A stretch of DNA of 64,000 nt, taken from the NCBI RefSeq assembly GCF_900091475.1, contig NZ_FMIB01000002.1:1612001-1676000 (forward strand), given 5' to 3'. Source of the stretch: Micromonospora chersina (GTDB taxonomy: Bacteria; Actinomycetota; Actinomycetes; Mycobacteriales; Micromonosporaceae). The position numbers were made by a program, and so were the translations under genes. The notes below the pieces were generated by a model. It had not been told where the DNA came from, did not search any database, and was given only the letters and a program-made list of their open reading frames with translations. Shown here in pieces: positions 16,813-25,248 of the stretch (positions within the stretch are counted from its first letter, which is position 1; every line of letters begins with the position of its first letter).

Positions 16813-17577
16813 ATGACGGGCGCCGACTTGGACCGCGGACCGCACGGGGTGGACCGCGAGGTCGCCGGGTTGCCGGCGCCGGCCGGGGAGACCGGCGGGC
16901 CGGTGACCGTGCGGCGTACCCCGACGACGGCGCCGCTCGCCTCGGGCCGGACCGCCGACGTCTACGCGCTGGACGGCGACCGGGTGCTGCGCCGGTACCG
17001 GGCCGGCGGCGACGTGCGCGGGGAGGCCGAGGTGATGCGACACCTGCACACCGCCGGCTACCCGGTGCCGAGGGTGCACCACGCCGACGGTCCGGACCTG
17101 GTGCTCGAACGGGTCGCCGGCCCGACCCTGGTCGAGGCGTTCGTCGCGGGCGACGTGACGCTGCCCGTGATGGCGCGTCTGCTCGTCGACCTGCACAACC
17201 GGCTGCACTCGTTGCCCGCTCCCCGGTCGGCCGACCCGGCGGTCCGGCTCCTGCACCTCGACCTGCACACGGAGAACGTGCTCCTCACCCGGACCGGGCC
17301 GGTCGTCATCGACTGGGCCACCGCCGCCGAGGGGCCGCCCGCGCTGGACCGGGCGTTGACCGCGCTGATCATCGCGGAGGCGGCCGTGGACCCCGCCCTT
17401 CCGTTGCGGGCCGCGGCCGGTGAGCTGCTGCCGGCGTACGTGGCCGAGGCGGGACCCCTGGCGCCGGTGGCGGCGGCCGTTGCCCGGCGGTCCGGGTTGG
17501 GGCCGATCGAGGCCGCCCGGCTGCCCGAGGCGGCTGCCCTGGTCGAGGCGACGGTCCGGGCAGGTCGCGGCCGGTGA
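16813..17577 (+). CDS. APH-type aminoglycoside phosphotransferase-like kinase
   Basis: A 254-residue small-molecule kinase of the APH fold. The catalytic loop is LLHLDLHTENVLL (H-x-D-x-x-x-x-N), and VVIDWATAAEG gives the Mg2+-binding Asp in the DxD/DW position. The N-terminal lobe shows ASGRTADVYALDGDRVLRRY with a conserved Arg/Lys region. The substrate may be an antibiotic, sugar or other metabolite and cannot be inferred. The start at 16813 is uncertain because a ribosome-binding site is weak. The stop overlaps the next start by four bases, pairing it with the MOSC gene. Confidence 0.78.
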   Translation: MTGADLDRGPHGVDREVAGLPAPAGETGGPVTVRRTPTTAPLASGRTADVYALDGDRVLRRYRAGGDVRGEAEVMRHLHTAGYPVPRVHHADGPDLVLERVAGPTLVEAFVAGDVTLPVMARLLVDLHNRLHSLPAPRSADPAVRLLHLDLHTENVLLTRTGPVVIDWATAAEGPPALDRALTALIIAEAAVDPALPLRAAAGELLPAYVAEAGPLAPVAAAVARRSGLGPIEAARLPEAAALVEATVRAGRGR

Positions 17578-18402
17578 GCGGGCATGTGGTGGGCATCCGG
17601 CGTTATCCGGTGAAGTCGCTGCTGGGCGAGGAGCTGGACGCGGTGGTGGTGGACGCGGCCGGCCTGGCCGGGGACCGGCGGCTGGCCCTGCTGCACCGGG
17701 AGACCGGGCGGGTGGCGAGCGCGAAGAACCCGTACCGGTGGCGGGCGTTTACCACGCTGCGGGCCCACCGGCGCCGACGGCGTCGTGCGGATCGCGCTGC
17801 CCGACGGCCGCAGCGTGGCGGCCGGCGACGAGGGCGTGGACGCCGTCCTCTCCGAGGTGCTCGGCGAGCCGGTGACCCTGGTCGACACGCCGCCGCCGGA
17901 CGCGGTGCTCGAACGGTCCCGCCCCGAGGAGGTGCTCGCCGCGGGGGTGGCGGTGCCGGTGCCGGTCGACGAGGGGCGGCTCGGGGCGGCCGCGCCGCCC
18001 GGCGGCTTCGTCGACTTCGCCCCGGTGCACCTGGTGACCACGGCGACGCTGCGGCGGATCGGGGCGGAGCTGCCATCGGGGGTGGTGGACCCGGTGCGAT
18101 ACCGGCCGAACCTGGTGCTGGACACCGCCGGCCCGGGGTTCGAGGAGAACGACTGGCTGGGCCGGGAGCTGCGGATCGGCGCCGACGTGGTGCTGCGGGT
18201 GGTGGCCCGCACGCCCCGCTGCGCGGTGCCGACCCTGGCGCACGGTCGGCTCCCCCGCGACCCGGAGGCGCTGCGCGTGCCGGCCCGGCTGAACCGGGTG
18301 GTGCCGCTGGACGGCCTGGCGCCGCAGCCCTGCGTCGGTGCGTACGCCCAGGTGGTCCGGGCGGGGCGGGTGCGGGCGGGCGACCCGGTGCGGCTGGCGT
18401 GA
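17574..18402 (+). pseudogene. MOSC domain protein, frameshifted
   Basis: Two adjacent frames together make one MOSC protein. The first (GTG at 17574) encodes the beta-barrel N-terminal domain, GHVVGIRRYPVKSLLGEELD through NPYRW and TTLRA. The second (from about 17767) continues TGADGVVRIALPDG, DFAPVHLVTTATL, RYRPNLVLD and the MOSC core with Cys in RTPRCAVPTLAHG. A single extra base in the CCC run at 17764-17766 shifts between them. MOSC proteins bind molybdenum cofactor through that Cys and reduce N-hydroxylated compounds. The rest of the frame is intact, so the indel is either recent or a sequencing error. Confidence 0.75.
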
Positions 18403-18412
18403 GCCGGCGGGC

Positions 18413-19846
18413 TCAGCCCTCGTCGCGGCCGCCGACGCGCAGCACCGCGTACGCGTCGAGCAGGTTCTGGAGGGCGCCGGCCGTGGCCTCGTCGAGCTTG
18501 CCGTCGTCGGCCAGGTCGCCGATCCGCTCGCGCAGGTCCTCGACCCGCTTGGCGCGGTCCCTCGGCTTGCCGCGGTCCAGCTCGGCGGCCTTCTCGCGCA
18601 GGTCGTTCGCGGTCTTGCGGTCGATGCGCCCGTCCGCCACGGCCTGGTCGACCACGTCGGCGAACTGCGCGGCGAGCTGGCGCAGGGTGACCGGCGCCGG
18701 CAGGGTGCTGGCCGGGCCGGAGGTGGCCGGCTCGGACGGGGTCGGTTCCTCCGCCGGCGCCGTGCCGGTCGACGGGCCGGCGACCGGCCCGGTGCCCGCC
18801 GGGGTGTCGGAGTTGTCGCCGAGCAGCAGCGTGCCGGCCAGGGCGAGCAGCAGCACCACCCCGGCGGCCACGAGTGCCCCGATGAGCCGGTTCGACCGGG
18901 TGGCCGGCCCCACGGGCGGTGGTGGGACCGGGCGGGGGGCCCGCTCGACAAGCGTCGGCGGGTGCTCGGGGCGGGCCACCGTGGGCAGGATCGCGGTCGG
19001 CGGGTCGGCCGGTTGGCCGGCGCCGAGCCGGGTGGCGAGCTGGGCGGCGGTGGGCCGCCGCACCGGGTCCACGGCCAGGCAGGCCAGGGTGAGGTCGGCG
19101 ATGTCGGCGGGCAGCCCGGGGACGCGCAGCGGCGGCACCGGGGGCCGGTGGGCCTGGACATCGAGCACGTCGTCCCAGGTCTGCACGGGCAGCGGGGCGC
19201 GCCCCGTGAGGGTGCGGTAGAGCAGGGCGCCGAGGGCGTACACGTCGCTGGCCGGGTTGGCCGGGCCGGGGGTCATCCGCTCCGGCGCGAAGTACGCCGG
19301 GGTGCCCATGAGCAGCTCACCGGTCTGCCCCGCGAGGGGGTGGTGGGGGCCGGCCAGCGTGGCGATGCCGAAGTCGAGCACCTTCGCGCCGGTCTCGGTG
19401 AGCATCACGTTGCCGGGCTTGATGTCGCGGTGCACCACGCCGATCCGGTGCGCGGCGGCGAGGGCGGCGGCGATCTGCCCGGCCAGCCGGACGGCCTCCG
19501 GCCAGGCGAGCGGCCCGCCGGTCAGCCGGTCGGCGAGGGTGCGCCCCTCGACCAGCTCCATGACGAGGTAGGGCGCGACCGAGCCGTCGGGCAGGGTGGC
19601 CTCGCCGTAGTCGTACACCTGGGTGACGTGCGGGTGGGTGAGCCGCGCCGCCGCGCGGGCCTCGCGCTGGATGGTGGCGCGGAGCTGCGGGTCGGCGGCG
19701 AGCTGCGTGGCGAGGGCCTTGACCGCGACGGGGCGGTGCAGGACCTCGTCGTCGGCGCGCCACACCTCGGACATCCCGCCGAGCCCGATGCGCTCGCGCA
19801 GGACGTACCGATCGTGCAGCCGGAGCGAGGGCGTGAACGGCGACAT
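18413..19846 (-). CDS. Receptor-like serine/threonine protein kinase
   Basis: A 477-residue transmembrane kinase. The cytoplasmic kinase domain (about residues 10-275) has IGLGGMSEVWRADD as the glycine loop, VAVKAL for the ATP-binding Lys, VVHRDIKPGNVML as the catalytic loop, LDFGIATLAG as the metal-binding DFG and GTPAYFAPERM as the APE-equivalent. A Pro-rich juxtamembrane stretch leads to one membrane span near residues 320-343. The extracytoplasmic tail is Thr/Pro-rich followed by a charged helical region and carries no PASTA repeats. The start MSPFTPSLRL at 19846 is chosen because the kinase domain normally begins about ten residues later. Confidence 0.92.
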   Translation of the reverse strand: MSPFTPSLRLHDRYVLRERIGLGGMSEVWRADDEVLHRPVAVKALATQLAADPQLRATIQREARAAARLTHPHVTQVYDYGEATLPDGSVAPYLVMELVEGRTLADRLTGGPLAWPEAVRLAGQIAAALAAAHRIGVVHRDIKPGNVMLTETGAKVLDFGIATLAGPHHPLAGQTGELLMGTPAYFAPERMTPGPANPASDVYALGALLYRTLTGRAPLPVQTWDDVLDVQAHRPPVPPLRVPGLPADIADLTLACLAVDPVRRPTAAQLATRLGAGQPADPPTAILPTVARPEHPPTLVERAPRPVPPPPVGPATRSNRLIGALVAAGVVLLLALAGTLLLGDNSDTPAGTGPVAGPSTGTAPAEEPTPSEPATSGPASTLPAPVTLRQLAAQFADVVDQAVADGRIDRKTANDLREKAAELDRGKPRDRAKRVEDLRERIGDLADDGKLDEATAGALQNLLDAYAVLRVGGRDEG

Positions 19847-19979
19847 GGTGGTCCAGTGTGCCTGGCCGGTGGGGCGCCCCACCAACCCGGTGCCGGGTTC
19901 CGCGCCGTTCGGGCGGTTCCGGGTCGAACGGGGTGCCGTCCGGGTGGCGCCGGCCACCCGGACGGGCCGCCGACCGGGG

Positions 19980-20183
19980 TCAGGACTGGCAGGTGGGCAC
20001 CCGCGCGGGGCGGGGCTCCATCCGGTCGGCGAGGCGGCGCAGCGCCGCCGCGGCGGCCAGCCGGGTGGGCGCCAGCCGCGGCTGCCGGGGCCGGTCGGTG
20101 CGGACCGGGGCGTCGGGGCGGGCGGAGTTCACGTGCCGGGTGACGGCGTCGACGGCAAGGACGAAGCCGGTGGAGTGTTCCAT
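19980..20183 (-). CDS. Small hypothetical protein
   Basis: A 67-residue protein starting MEHSTGFVLAVDAVTRHVNS. AGGAG sits seven bases upstream of the ATG, and the start lies two bases after the LacI-type regulator's stop, so it is very likely a real co-transcribed gene. No domain is recognised. The C-terminal half is basic and Arg-rich (LAAAAALRRLADRMEPRPAR) and ends with a single Cys. The function is unknown. Confidence 0.55.
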   Translation of the reverse strand: MEHSTGFVLAVDAVTRHVNSARPDAPVRTDRPRQPRLAPTRLAAAAALRRLADRMEPRPARVPTCQS

Positions 20184-20185
20184 GG

Positions 20186-21235
20186 TCAACTCCTGGGGAC
20201 GGGACCGGTGGAGGTCCGGACGACAAGTTCGGTGGGGAGCAGGAGCTGGCCGTCGGCCGGGTCGGCCGGCGGCTCCAGCAGCAGTGCGGCGGCGAGCCGG
20301 CCCTTGTCCTCGGCCGGTTGCCGGACGGTGGTCAGCCCCGCGGCGGCGGCCTCGGCGACGTCGTCGAAGCCGGTGACCGAGAGGCCGGAGTCCGGGCCGG
20401 CCGCGTCGAGCACTCCGAGCGCCAGCACGTCGGAGCAGGCCAGCACGGCCGTGGGCGGGTCGTCGCCGGCCAGCGCCGGTGCGACGGCCGCGGCGGCCGC
20501 CGCCCGGCTGTTGCCGGTGGCGTTGAGCACGGTGATGGCCGGCCACGGGACGCCGACGGCGGCGAACGCGTCGGCGAAGCCGGCGAGCCGGTCGCGGGTG
20601 GTGGGTCGGGGCGCGTCGCGTGGGTCCGCGAGCCGCAGGGGCCCCGACGGCGCGTCGGGCAGCACGGTGTCGCCGAGCAGGGCCACCCGCCGGTGCCCGA
20701 GGCCGGCGACGTGCGCGGCGACGGACCGGGCGGCGGCCCGCTCGTCGATGCCGACGAAGCGGTCGGCCGGGCCGGCGGCGCCGGGTGCGGTGGTGACGAG
20801 GGGCAGCCCACGGTCGCGGATCGCGGCGAGCACGTGCTCCTCGTCGCCGACGCAGTAGACGCAGAACCCGTCGACCGCGGCGTTCTCGACGGCGGCCCGC
20901 GTCCGGTCGCGGTCGCCGGACAGCGGCACCAGCAGCAGGCTGGTGCCGTGCCGCTCGGCGGCCTGGCCGACGCCGGCGAGGAAGCGCACGGCGAACGGGT
21001 CGGTGAACGCGTAGGAGAGGTCGGAGGTGAACAGGACGCCGATCGCGCCCACGAAGCCGCGGCGCAGCGAGCGGGCGGTCGGGTCGGGGCCCGGGTAGCC
21101 GAGGCGGCGAGCGGCGTCGAGGATCTTCGCCCGCAGCGTCGCGGAGAGCTGGTCCGGCCGGCTGTAGGCGTTGGAGACGGTGCTGCGGGACACGCCCACC
21201 GCGTTCGCGACGTCCTGCAGGGTCGGCTTCGCCAC
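20186..21235 (-). CDS. LacI family transcriptional regulator
   Basis: A 349-residue regulator with the LacI helix-turn-helix and hinge at the N-terminus: PTLQDVANAVGVSRSTVSNAYSRPDQLS then LGYPGPDPTARSLR. The periplasmic-binding-protein-like effector domain follows, with GFCVYCVGDEEHV and GFDDVAEAAAAGLTTVRQP near its C-terminus. The GTG start has AAGG upstream. Two operator-like sites lie directly before the gene, so autoregulation is likely. No sugar transport or catabolic genes sit beside it, so the effector is unknown. Confidence 0.92.
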   Translation of the reverse strand: MAKPTLQDVANAVGVSRSTVSNAYSRPDQLSATLRAKILDAARRLGYPGPDPTARSLRRGFVGAIGVLFTSDLSYAFTDPFAVRFLAGVGQAAERHGTSLLLVPLSGDRDRTRAAVENAAVDGFCVYCVGDEEHVLAAIRDRGLPLVTTAPGAAGPADRFVGIDERAAARSVAAHVAGLGHRRVALLGDTVLPDAPSGPLRLADPRDAPRPTTRDRLAGFADAFAAVGVPWPAITVLNATGNSRAAAAAAVAPALAGDDPPTAVLACSDVLALGVLDAAGPDSGLSVTGFDDVAEAAAAGLTTVRQPAEDKGRLAAALLLEPPADPADGQLLLPTELVVRTSTGPVPRS

Positions 21236-21247
21236 CGGTCTGCCCTT

Positions 21248-21277
21248 CTGGATCGATTCAGTGCTGTATCGATTCAG
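21248..21277. promoter_or_regulatory. Two tandem LacI-type operators
   Basis: CTGGATCGATTCAG (21248-21261) and CTGTATCGATTCAG (21264-21277) are near-palindromes centred on CG, the typical LacI-family operator form, spaced 16 bp apart centre to centre. They lie 13-42 bp upstream of the regulator's GTG. Confidence 0.6.
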
Positions 21278-21316
21278 AAGCTACTCCGGCGATCGGCGGG
21301 AGTCAACGGGAGACGG

Positions 21317-22204
21317 TCAGGCGGGGTACAGCTCGTCCCGGATCCGGGCCAGCAGCTCGGGGGTGCGCTCCGGCGGCGCGGCCTCGCCGCAGAGCCGGTC
21401 CATGGCCCCCGCGTAGTGGTCGAGGTCGTCGCGCCGGTCGAGGTAGACCGCGCTCGTCAACTGCTCGATGTAGACGATGTCCGGCAGGTCCTGGTCGCCG
21501 AAGCGCAGGATGCTGAAGGCGCCACCCGCCGCGGCGTGCCCGCCGGCGTCGAAGGGGACGATCTGCAGCCGGACGTGTGGCGCGCCGCTCGCCTCGATCA
21601 GCGCGTCCAACTGCCCGCGCATCACCTCGCGGCCACCGACGGGCCGGCGCAGGGCGGCCTCGTCGACCACCGCCCAGAGCTGCGGCGGGTCGCTGCGGCG
21701 CAGCAGCTCCTGGCGTTCCATCCGCAGGCTCACCCGCCGCTCGACCTCCGCCGGCGGGGCGCCGCGGTGGCCCAGCAGGATCACCGCCCGGGCGTACGCG
21801 GGGGTCTGGAGCAGGCCCGGGACGAACTGCACCTCGTACGTGCGGATCAGCGCGGCGGCGGCCTCGAGCCCCAGGTAGGACTGGAACCAGCCGGGCAGCA
21901 CGTCACCGTAGCGGTGCCACCAGCCGGGGCTGTTCGCGTCGCGGGCGAGCGTGAGCAGCGCCGCCCGCTCGTCGGGCGCGGTGACGCCGTAGAGGGTGAG
22001 CAGGTCGGCGACGTCGCGTTCCTTGAAACCGACCCGGCCGAGCTCCATCCGGCTGATCTTGGATTCGGAGGAGCGGATCTCCCAGCCGGCGCTCTCCCGG
22101 CTCACCCCGGCGGCCTCGCGGAGCCGGCGCAGCTGCGCCCCGAGCAGCATGCGCAGCACGGTCGGGCCGCTGGTCGGGCCTCCCTCGACGGGCACCGTCG
22201 TCAC
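21317..22204 (-). CDS. Scr1-type helix-turn-helix protein (DUF5753)
   Basis: A 295-residue protein: an N-terminal XRE-type helix-turn-helix (LRRLREAAGVSRESAGWEIRSSESKISRMELGR) followed by the DUF5753 domain, recognisable by YEVQFVPGLLQTPAYARAV, RQELLRRSDPPQLW and LQIVPFDAGGHAA. The GTG at 22204 has AAGGA seven bases upstream and gives the family's usual length of about 285 residues. Such proteins pair with a DUF397 partner, here encoded immediately upstream; in Streptomyces the pair acts in development and can be toxin-antitoxin-like. Confidence 0.88.
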   Translation of the reverse strand: MTTVPVEGGPTSGPTVLRMLLGAQLRRLREAAGVSRESAGWEIRSSESKISRMELGRVGFKERDVADLLTLYGVTAPDERAALLTLARDANSPGWWHRYGDVLPGWFQSYLGLEAAAALIRTYEVQFVPGLLQTPAYARAVILLGHRGAPPAEVERRVSLRMERQELLRRSDPPQLWAVVDEAALRRPVGGREVMRGQLDALIEASGAPHVRLQIVPFDAGGHAAAGGAFSILRFGDQDLPDIVYIEQLTSAVYLDRRDDLDHYAGAMDRLCGEAAPPERTPELLARIRDELYPA

Positions 22205-22319
22205 CTGGCCGTCCTTCGCATGCCGACTGTCCTGACCGGACGCCCCAGCCCGGCCGAGGAGTAAGCATGTCATGGACCGACAGTGATGGGTACTCCCCCG
22301 GACGGAGGATTCGGTCCCG

Positions 22320-22574
22320 TCAGCGGGACGGCGACCGGGCGATCAGGTGGTCGAAGTCGCCGTCGCGGGCACCCAGCACGAACGCGGCGATCTCGTCGAC
22401 CGTGTAGATGAGCGCCGGGCCCTCCGGGTGCCGGGAGTTGCGTACCGCGATGCCGCCGCCGTCGGGCAGCTCGGCCAGCTCGACGCAGTTGCCGCTCGGG
22501 TTGCTGCGCCGGCTCTTGAGCCACCGCACCGGCGGCAGGTCGGTGGTGGGTACGCCGTTCGGCGGCTGCTGCAT
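22320..22574 (-). CDS. DUF397 domain protein
   Basis: An 84-residue protein with the DUF397 core WLKSRRSNPSGNCVELAELPDGGGIAVRNSR and a C-terminal FVLGARDGDFDHLI helix. The ATG at 22574 has GAAGGA upstream. It is the usual partner of the Scr1-type regulator encoded 115 bp downstream; here the partner gene comes first, the reverse of the most common order. Between them lies a short non-coding segment with no clear hairpin. Confidence 0.88.
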   Translation of the reverse strand: MQQPPNGVPTTDLPPVRWLKSRRSNPSGNCVELAELPDGGGIAVRNSRHPEGPALIYTVDEIAAFVLGARDGDFDHLIARSPSR

Positions 22575-22657
22575 GGGGGCGTCCTTCGCGGGAGAGCCAG
22601 CCGATGCCGCGGGGAGGAGCGGTGGGTGGCGACGGGGTGCTGTCGACTGTAGACGGA

Positions 22658-22689
22658 GATGCACGTGCATCTGCTATTGCATCTGCAAT
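22658..22689. promoter_or_regulatory. Adjacent palindromes in a divergent promoter region
   Basis: GATGCACGTGCATC (22658-22671) is a perfect 14-bp palindrome, followed after four bases by ATTGCA-TC-TGCAAT (22676-22689). The stretch is AT-richer than its surroundings and lies between the divergent DUF397 and GGDEF genes, the expected place for an operator of the helix-turn-helix protein. Confidence 0.45.
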
Positions 22690-22827
22690 GGACAGCGAGC
22701 ATGATACTGCACAGTGCGGTGTACCCGGACGTTCACGCTCGGTTACCCGGATCCCGGTTGCGAGCAGGGCGAACATCCCGGCCGACGCCGTCCGGCGCGG
22801 CCCGTGGACTGCGGTGAGGGAGGGCGC

Positions 22828-23463
22828 GTGCCGGATCCGATGACCGTCGCCTCCGGCATCTCCGCGATCGGCGCCCTGGCCTCCGCCTGGCAACTGCGCC
22901 GCCGGGCCGTCCGCGCCGAGGCCGAGATCCAGCTGCTCCAGGCCGAGCTGGAGGCCGAGCGGCACGCCGCCAGCCACGACCCGCTCACCGGTCTGCCGAA
23001 CCGGCGGGCCTTCTTCCGGCTCGCCGCCACCCTGCTCACCGACGCCGCCGGCAAGCCGCTCGTGGCCATCGTGCTGGACCTCGACGACTTCAAGCAGGTA
23101 AACGACCGCTACGGGCACGCCGCGGGCGACCAGGTGCTGGTCAGCGTGGCGCAACGGCTCGCCGCGTTCGCCGGGGACAACCTCGTCGCCCGGCTGGGCG
23201 GCGACGAGTTCGCCGGCCTGCTGGTCAGCCCGACGGTGGACCGGCGCTGGATCGAGCACGCCACCCGCCGGCTCTGCGAGGCGCTCGCCGCGCCGATCCC
23301 GCTGGGCGCCCGCAGCATCCGGGTGACCGCCTCGGTCGGGCTCGCCCCGGTGCACGGCCCGACCCAGCTCACCGACGCGCTGTGCCGGGCCGACGCGGCG
23401 ATGTACCAGGCGAAGACGGTCGGCGCGGCCCGCGCGGCCCGCCAGCTCGTCGCCGAGTGCTGA
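22828..23463 (+). CDS. GGDEF diguanylate cyclase
   Basis: A 211-residue protein: a short N-terminal helix and coiled-coil (AEAEIQLLQAELEAERHAA) followed by a complete GGDEF domain. The sequence GGDEF is intact at residues 124-128, and DPLTGLPNRRAFF and DLDDFKQVNDRYGHAAGD match the metal and substrate-binding segments, so it should make cyclic di-GMP. No RxxD inhibitory site is visible just before GGDEF, so product inhibition may be absent. The GTG at 22828 follows GGGAGG. No transmembrane or obvious sensor domain is present. Confidence 0.88.
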   Translation: MPDPMTVASGISAIGALASAWQLRRRAVRAEAEIQLLQAELEAERHAASHDPLTGLPNRRAFFRLAATLLTDAAGKPLVAIVLDLDDFKQVNDRYGHAAGDQVLVSVAQRLAAFAGDNLVARLGGDEFAGLLVSPTVDRRWIEHATRRLCEALAAPIPLGARSIRVTASVGLAPVHGPTQLTDALCRADAAMYQAKTVGAARAARQLVAEC

Positions 23464-23520
23464 GCCGGCCGGCCGGTCACCGGAGTCGCAGCCTGTGCCC
23501 CGACCGTGACCGGGCGCTGG

Positions 23521-24015
23521 TCAGCGCCAGCCGTAGCCGGCCCGCAGCGCCTGGCCCACCCGGTCGAACCGGCGCCGGTCCAGCACCGCGCCCTCGCGGC
23601 GGATGCTGTCCTCGCGCATGGTGAGCACCCGGTCCAGGCGGACCCAGCTCGGCCGCTGGTCCCGGTCCCACTCCCCCGGGCCCAGCGCCAGCCAGTGCCG
23701 CTGGCCGTCGCGGTCGCTCTGGCTGGACAGCATGAGCCCGAACAGCGTGCGGCTCTGCCGGCCCACCACCAGCACCGGACGGTCCTTGCCCTGGCGGGGG
23801 TCGTCCTCGTACGGCACCCAGGTCCAGACGATCTCGCCGGGGTCGGCCTGCCCGTCCAGCTCCGGCGCGTACGCCAGCTCGCGCCGCTGCAACGCGGTGA
23901 CCTGGCGGCGCCGGGCGACCTGGGCCGGAATCGGCCGGGCGGTACGGGTGGGCGCGGCCGCGCCCCCGGCGATCCGGCCGAGCCGGGACGCCACGTTCCT
24001 CAACAGACCTGCCAC
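23521..24015 (-). CDS. PemK/MazF-like protein
   Basis: A 164-residue protein whose C-terminal ~100 residues resemble the PemK/MazF beta-barrel: VWTWVPYEDDPRQGKDRPVLVVG contains the typical G-x-x-R-P-V-L-V segment, and RQSRTLFGLMLSSQSDRDGQRHW the following strands. The N-terminal ~60 residues are basic and unique. MazF-like toxins are RNases, but no antitoxin gene is adjacent and this long-N-terminal version is common in actinomycetes, so a toxin role is not assured. The GTG start at 24015 is inferred. Confidence 0.65.
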   Translation of the reverse strand: MAGLLRNVASRLGRIAGGAAAPTRTARPIPAQVARRRQVTALQRRELAYAPELDGQADPGEIVWTWVPYEDDPRQGKDRPVLVVGRQSRTLFGLMLSSQSDRDGQRHWLALGPGEWDRDQRPSWVRLDRVLTMREDSIRREGAVLDRRRFDRVGQALRAGYGWR

Positions 24016-24107
24016 GGCGGGCAGCCTAATCCGGGTCCCACCCGGGCGCGCGGCGGGGAGGACCCAGGGCAGCAATTGGGTTGTCCGACGGTGGCGCGCG
24101 GGTGACC

Positions 24108-25151
24108 ATGGCCGGCATGGTGGGGGATCCCGGTGTGCGGACGCCGCTCCAGGGCGGGCTCCCGCCGATCGGCGCGGTGGTCGGCCCGGTGGTGGAGATC
24201 GCCTGTGACGAGTCCGGATTCTCGGGCACCAACCTGCTCCACTCGACCGCCCCCGTCATCACGCACGCGAGCGTCGACCTGGGCGTGGACGAGGCCGTCG
24301 GGCTGATCACCGCGCTGCGCTCCGGGTTCCGGTTCGCACCCCACGAGTTCAAGTCCGGGCAGTTCCTCCGCGGTCCGGGCGCGGCCGAGGCGCTGGAGTG
24401 GTTCCTGGGGGCGCTGTGGGGCCGCGCGTCCGTCCACCTGGTCGACAAGGAGTTCTTCCTCGTCACCCGGATCGTCGACCTGCTGCTGACCGAGCCGTCG
24501 TACGCGGCCGGCACCCGCCTGGCGCAGGAGCACCGGCCGGCCGCTCTCGCCCTGTACCGGGCCGGGCGCGCGGCCGGAAGCCAGTGGGACGTCTTCCTGG
24601 CGGCCTTCGTCGACCTGGTCCGGACCAAGCGCCGGCAACCGGACCACCGGATCGTGCAGCGGTTCTTCGACGCCCGGGACGCGCTGGCACGAACCGGCCT
24701 GGGCACCCGGGCCGAGGCCGTCCTCGACGGGCTCAGCACGGCCCACGTGTGGTCCGTGGTGACCAGGCTCGACAACGAGGACCGGTCGATCCCGCCACCG
24801 CTGGAACCGCTGCTGCCGGCGCTGGCGGAGACGGTCCTGACCTGGAGCGGCGGACGGCGGCAGGTGCTGGTGGTCCACGACGAGCAGAGCGCCCTCACGG
24901 CCGACCGGTTGACGCGTCTCCAGCGGGCGCTGGCCGATGACGGCACCGCGCCAGCGGCCGCCACGGTCGGGGCGTTGCCGGCCGGCGTGTCGCCCCTGGC
25001 CGGGCTCGTGATGGTCGACTCCCGCGACGATCCACGGGTCCAGGTCGCCGACCTCCTCGCGGGGGTGGCCCGGAGGTCGCCGGAGATCAGGAATGACGCC
25101 CTGCTCCAGCCGCTGTTGTCCCCGACGTCACTGCACGACCCCGAAGGGTGA
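24108..25151 (+). CDS. DUF3800-like protein
   Basis: A protein of about 347 residues. The N-terminal VVEIACDESGFSG and the C-terminal MVDSRDDPRVQVADLLAGVARR match the acidic D-E-S-G and Q-x-A-D-L-x-A motifs of DUF3800, an RNase H-like fold family often associated with mobile or defence contexts. The middle contains FAPHEFKSGQFLRGPG and a conserved HLVDKEFFLVTRIVD stretch. The start is uncertain: in-frame TTG 24081, GTG 24102 and ATG 24117 are alternatives and no clear ribosome-binding site decides. No neighbouring defence genes are seen. Confidence 0.6.
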   Translation: MAGMVGDPGVRTPLQGGLPPIGAVVGPVVEIACDESGFSGTNLLHSTAPVITHASVDLGVDEAVGLITALRSGFRFAPHEFKSGQFLRGPGAAEALEWFLGALWGRASVHLVDKEFFLVTRIVDLLLTEPSYAAGTRLAQEHRPAALALYRAGRAAGSQWDVFLAAFVDLVRTKRRQPDHRIVQRFFDARDALARTGLGTRAEAVLDGLSTAHVWSVVTRLDNEDRSIPPPLEPLLPALAETVLTWSGGRRQVLVVHDEQSALTADRLTRLQRALADDGTAPAAATVGALPAGVSPLAGLVMVDSRDDPRVQVADLLAGVARRSPEIRNDALLQPLLSPTSLHDPEG

Positions 25152-25248
25152 GGCTCGCCGACGTCCGGGGCCACGGGACGACAAGGTGACTACCGGGCTG
25201 TCGTTGATCCGTCTCCGGGCGCCCGCCCGGCACCGCACACTGACCCCC

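Noticed and set aside
23521-24015. A complete toxin-antitoxin module around the PemK-like gene
   Set aside because: No small antitoxin gene lies on either side; the divergent neighbour is a DUF3800-like protein.
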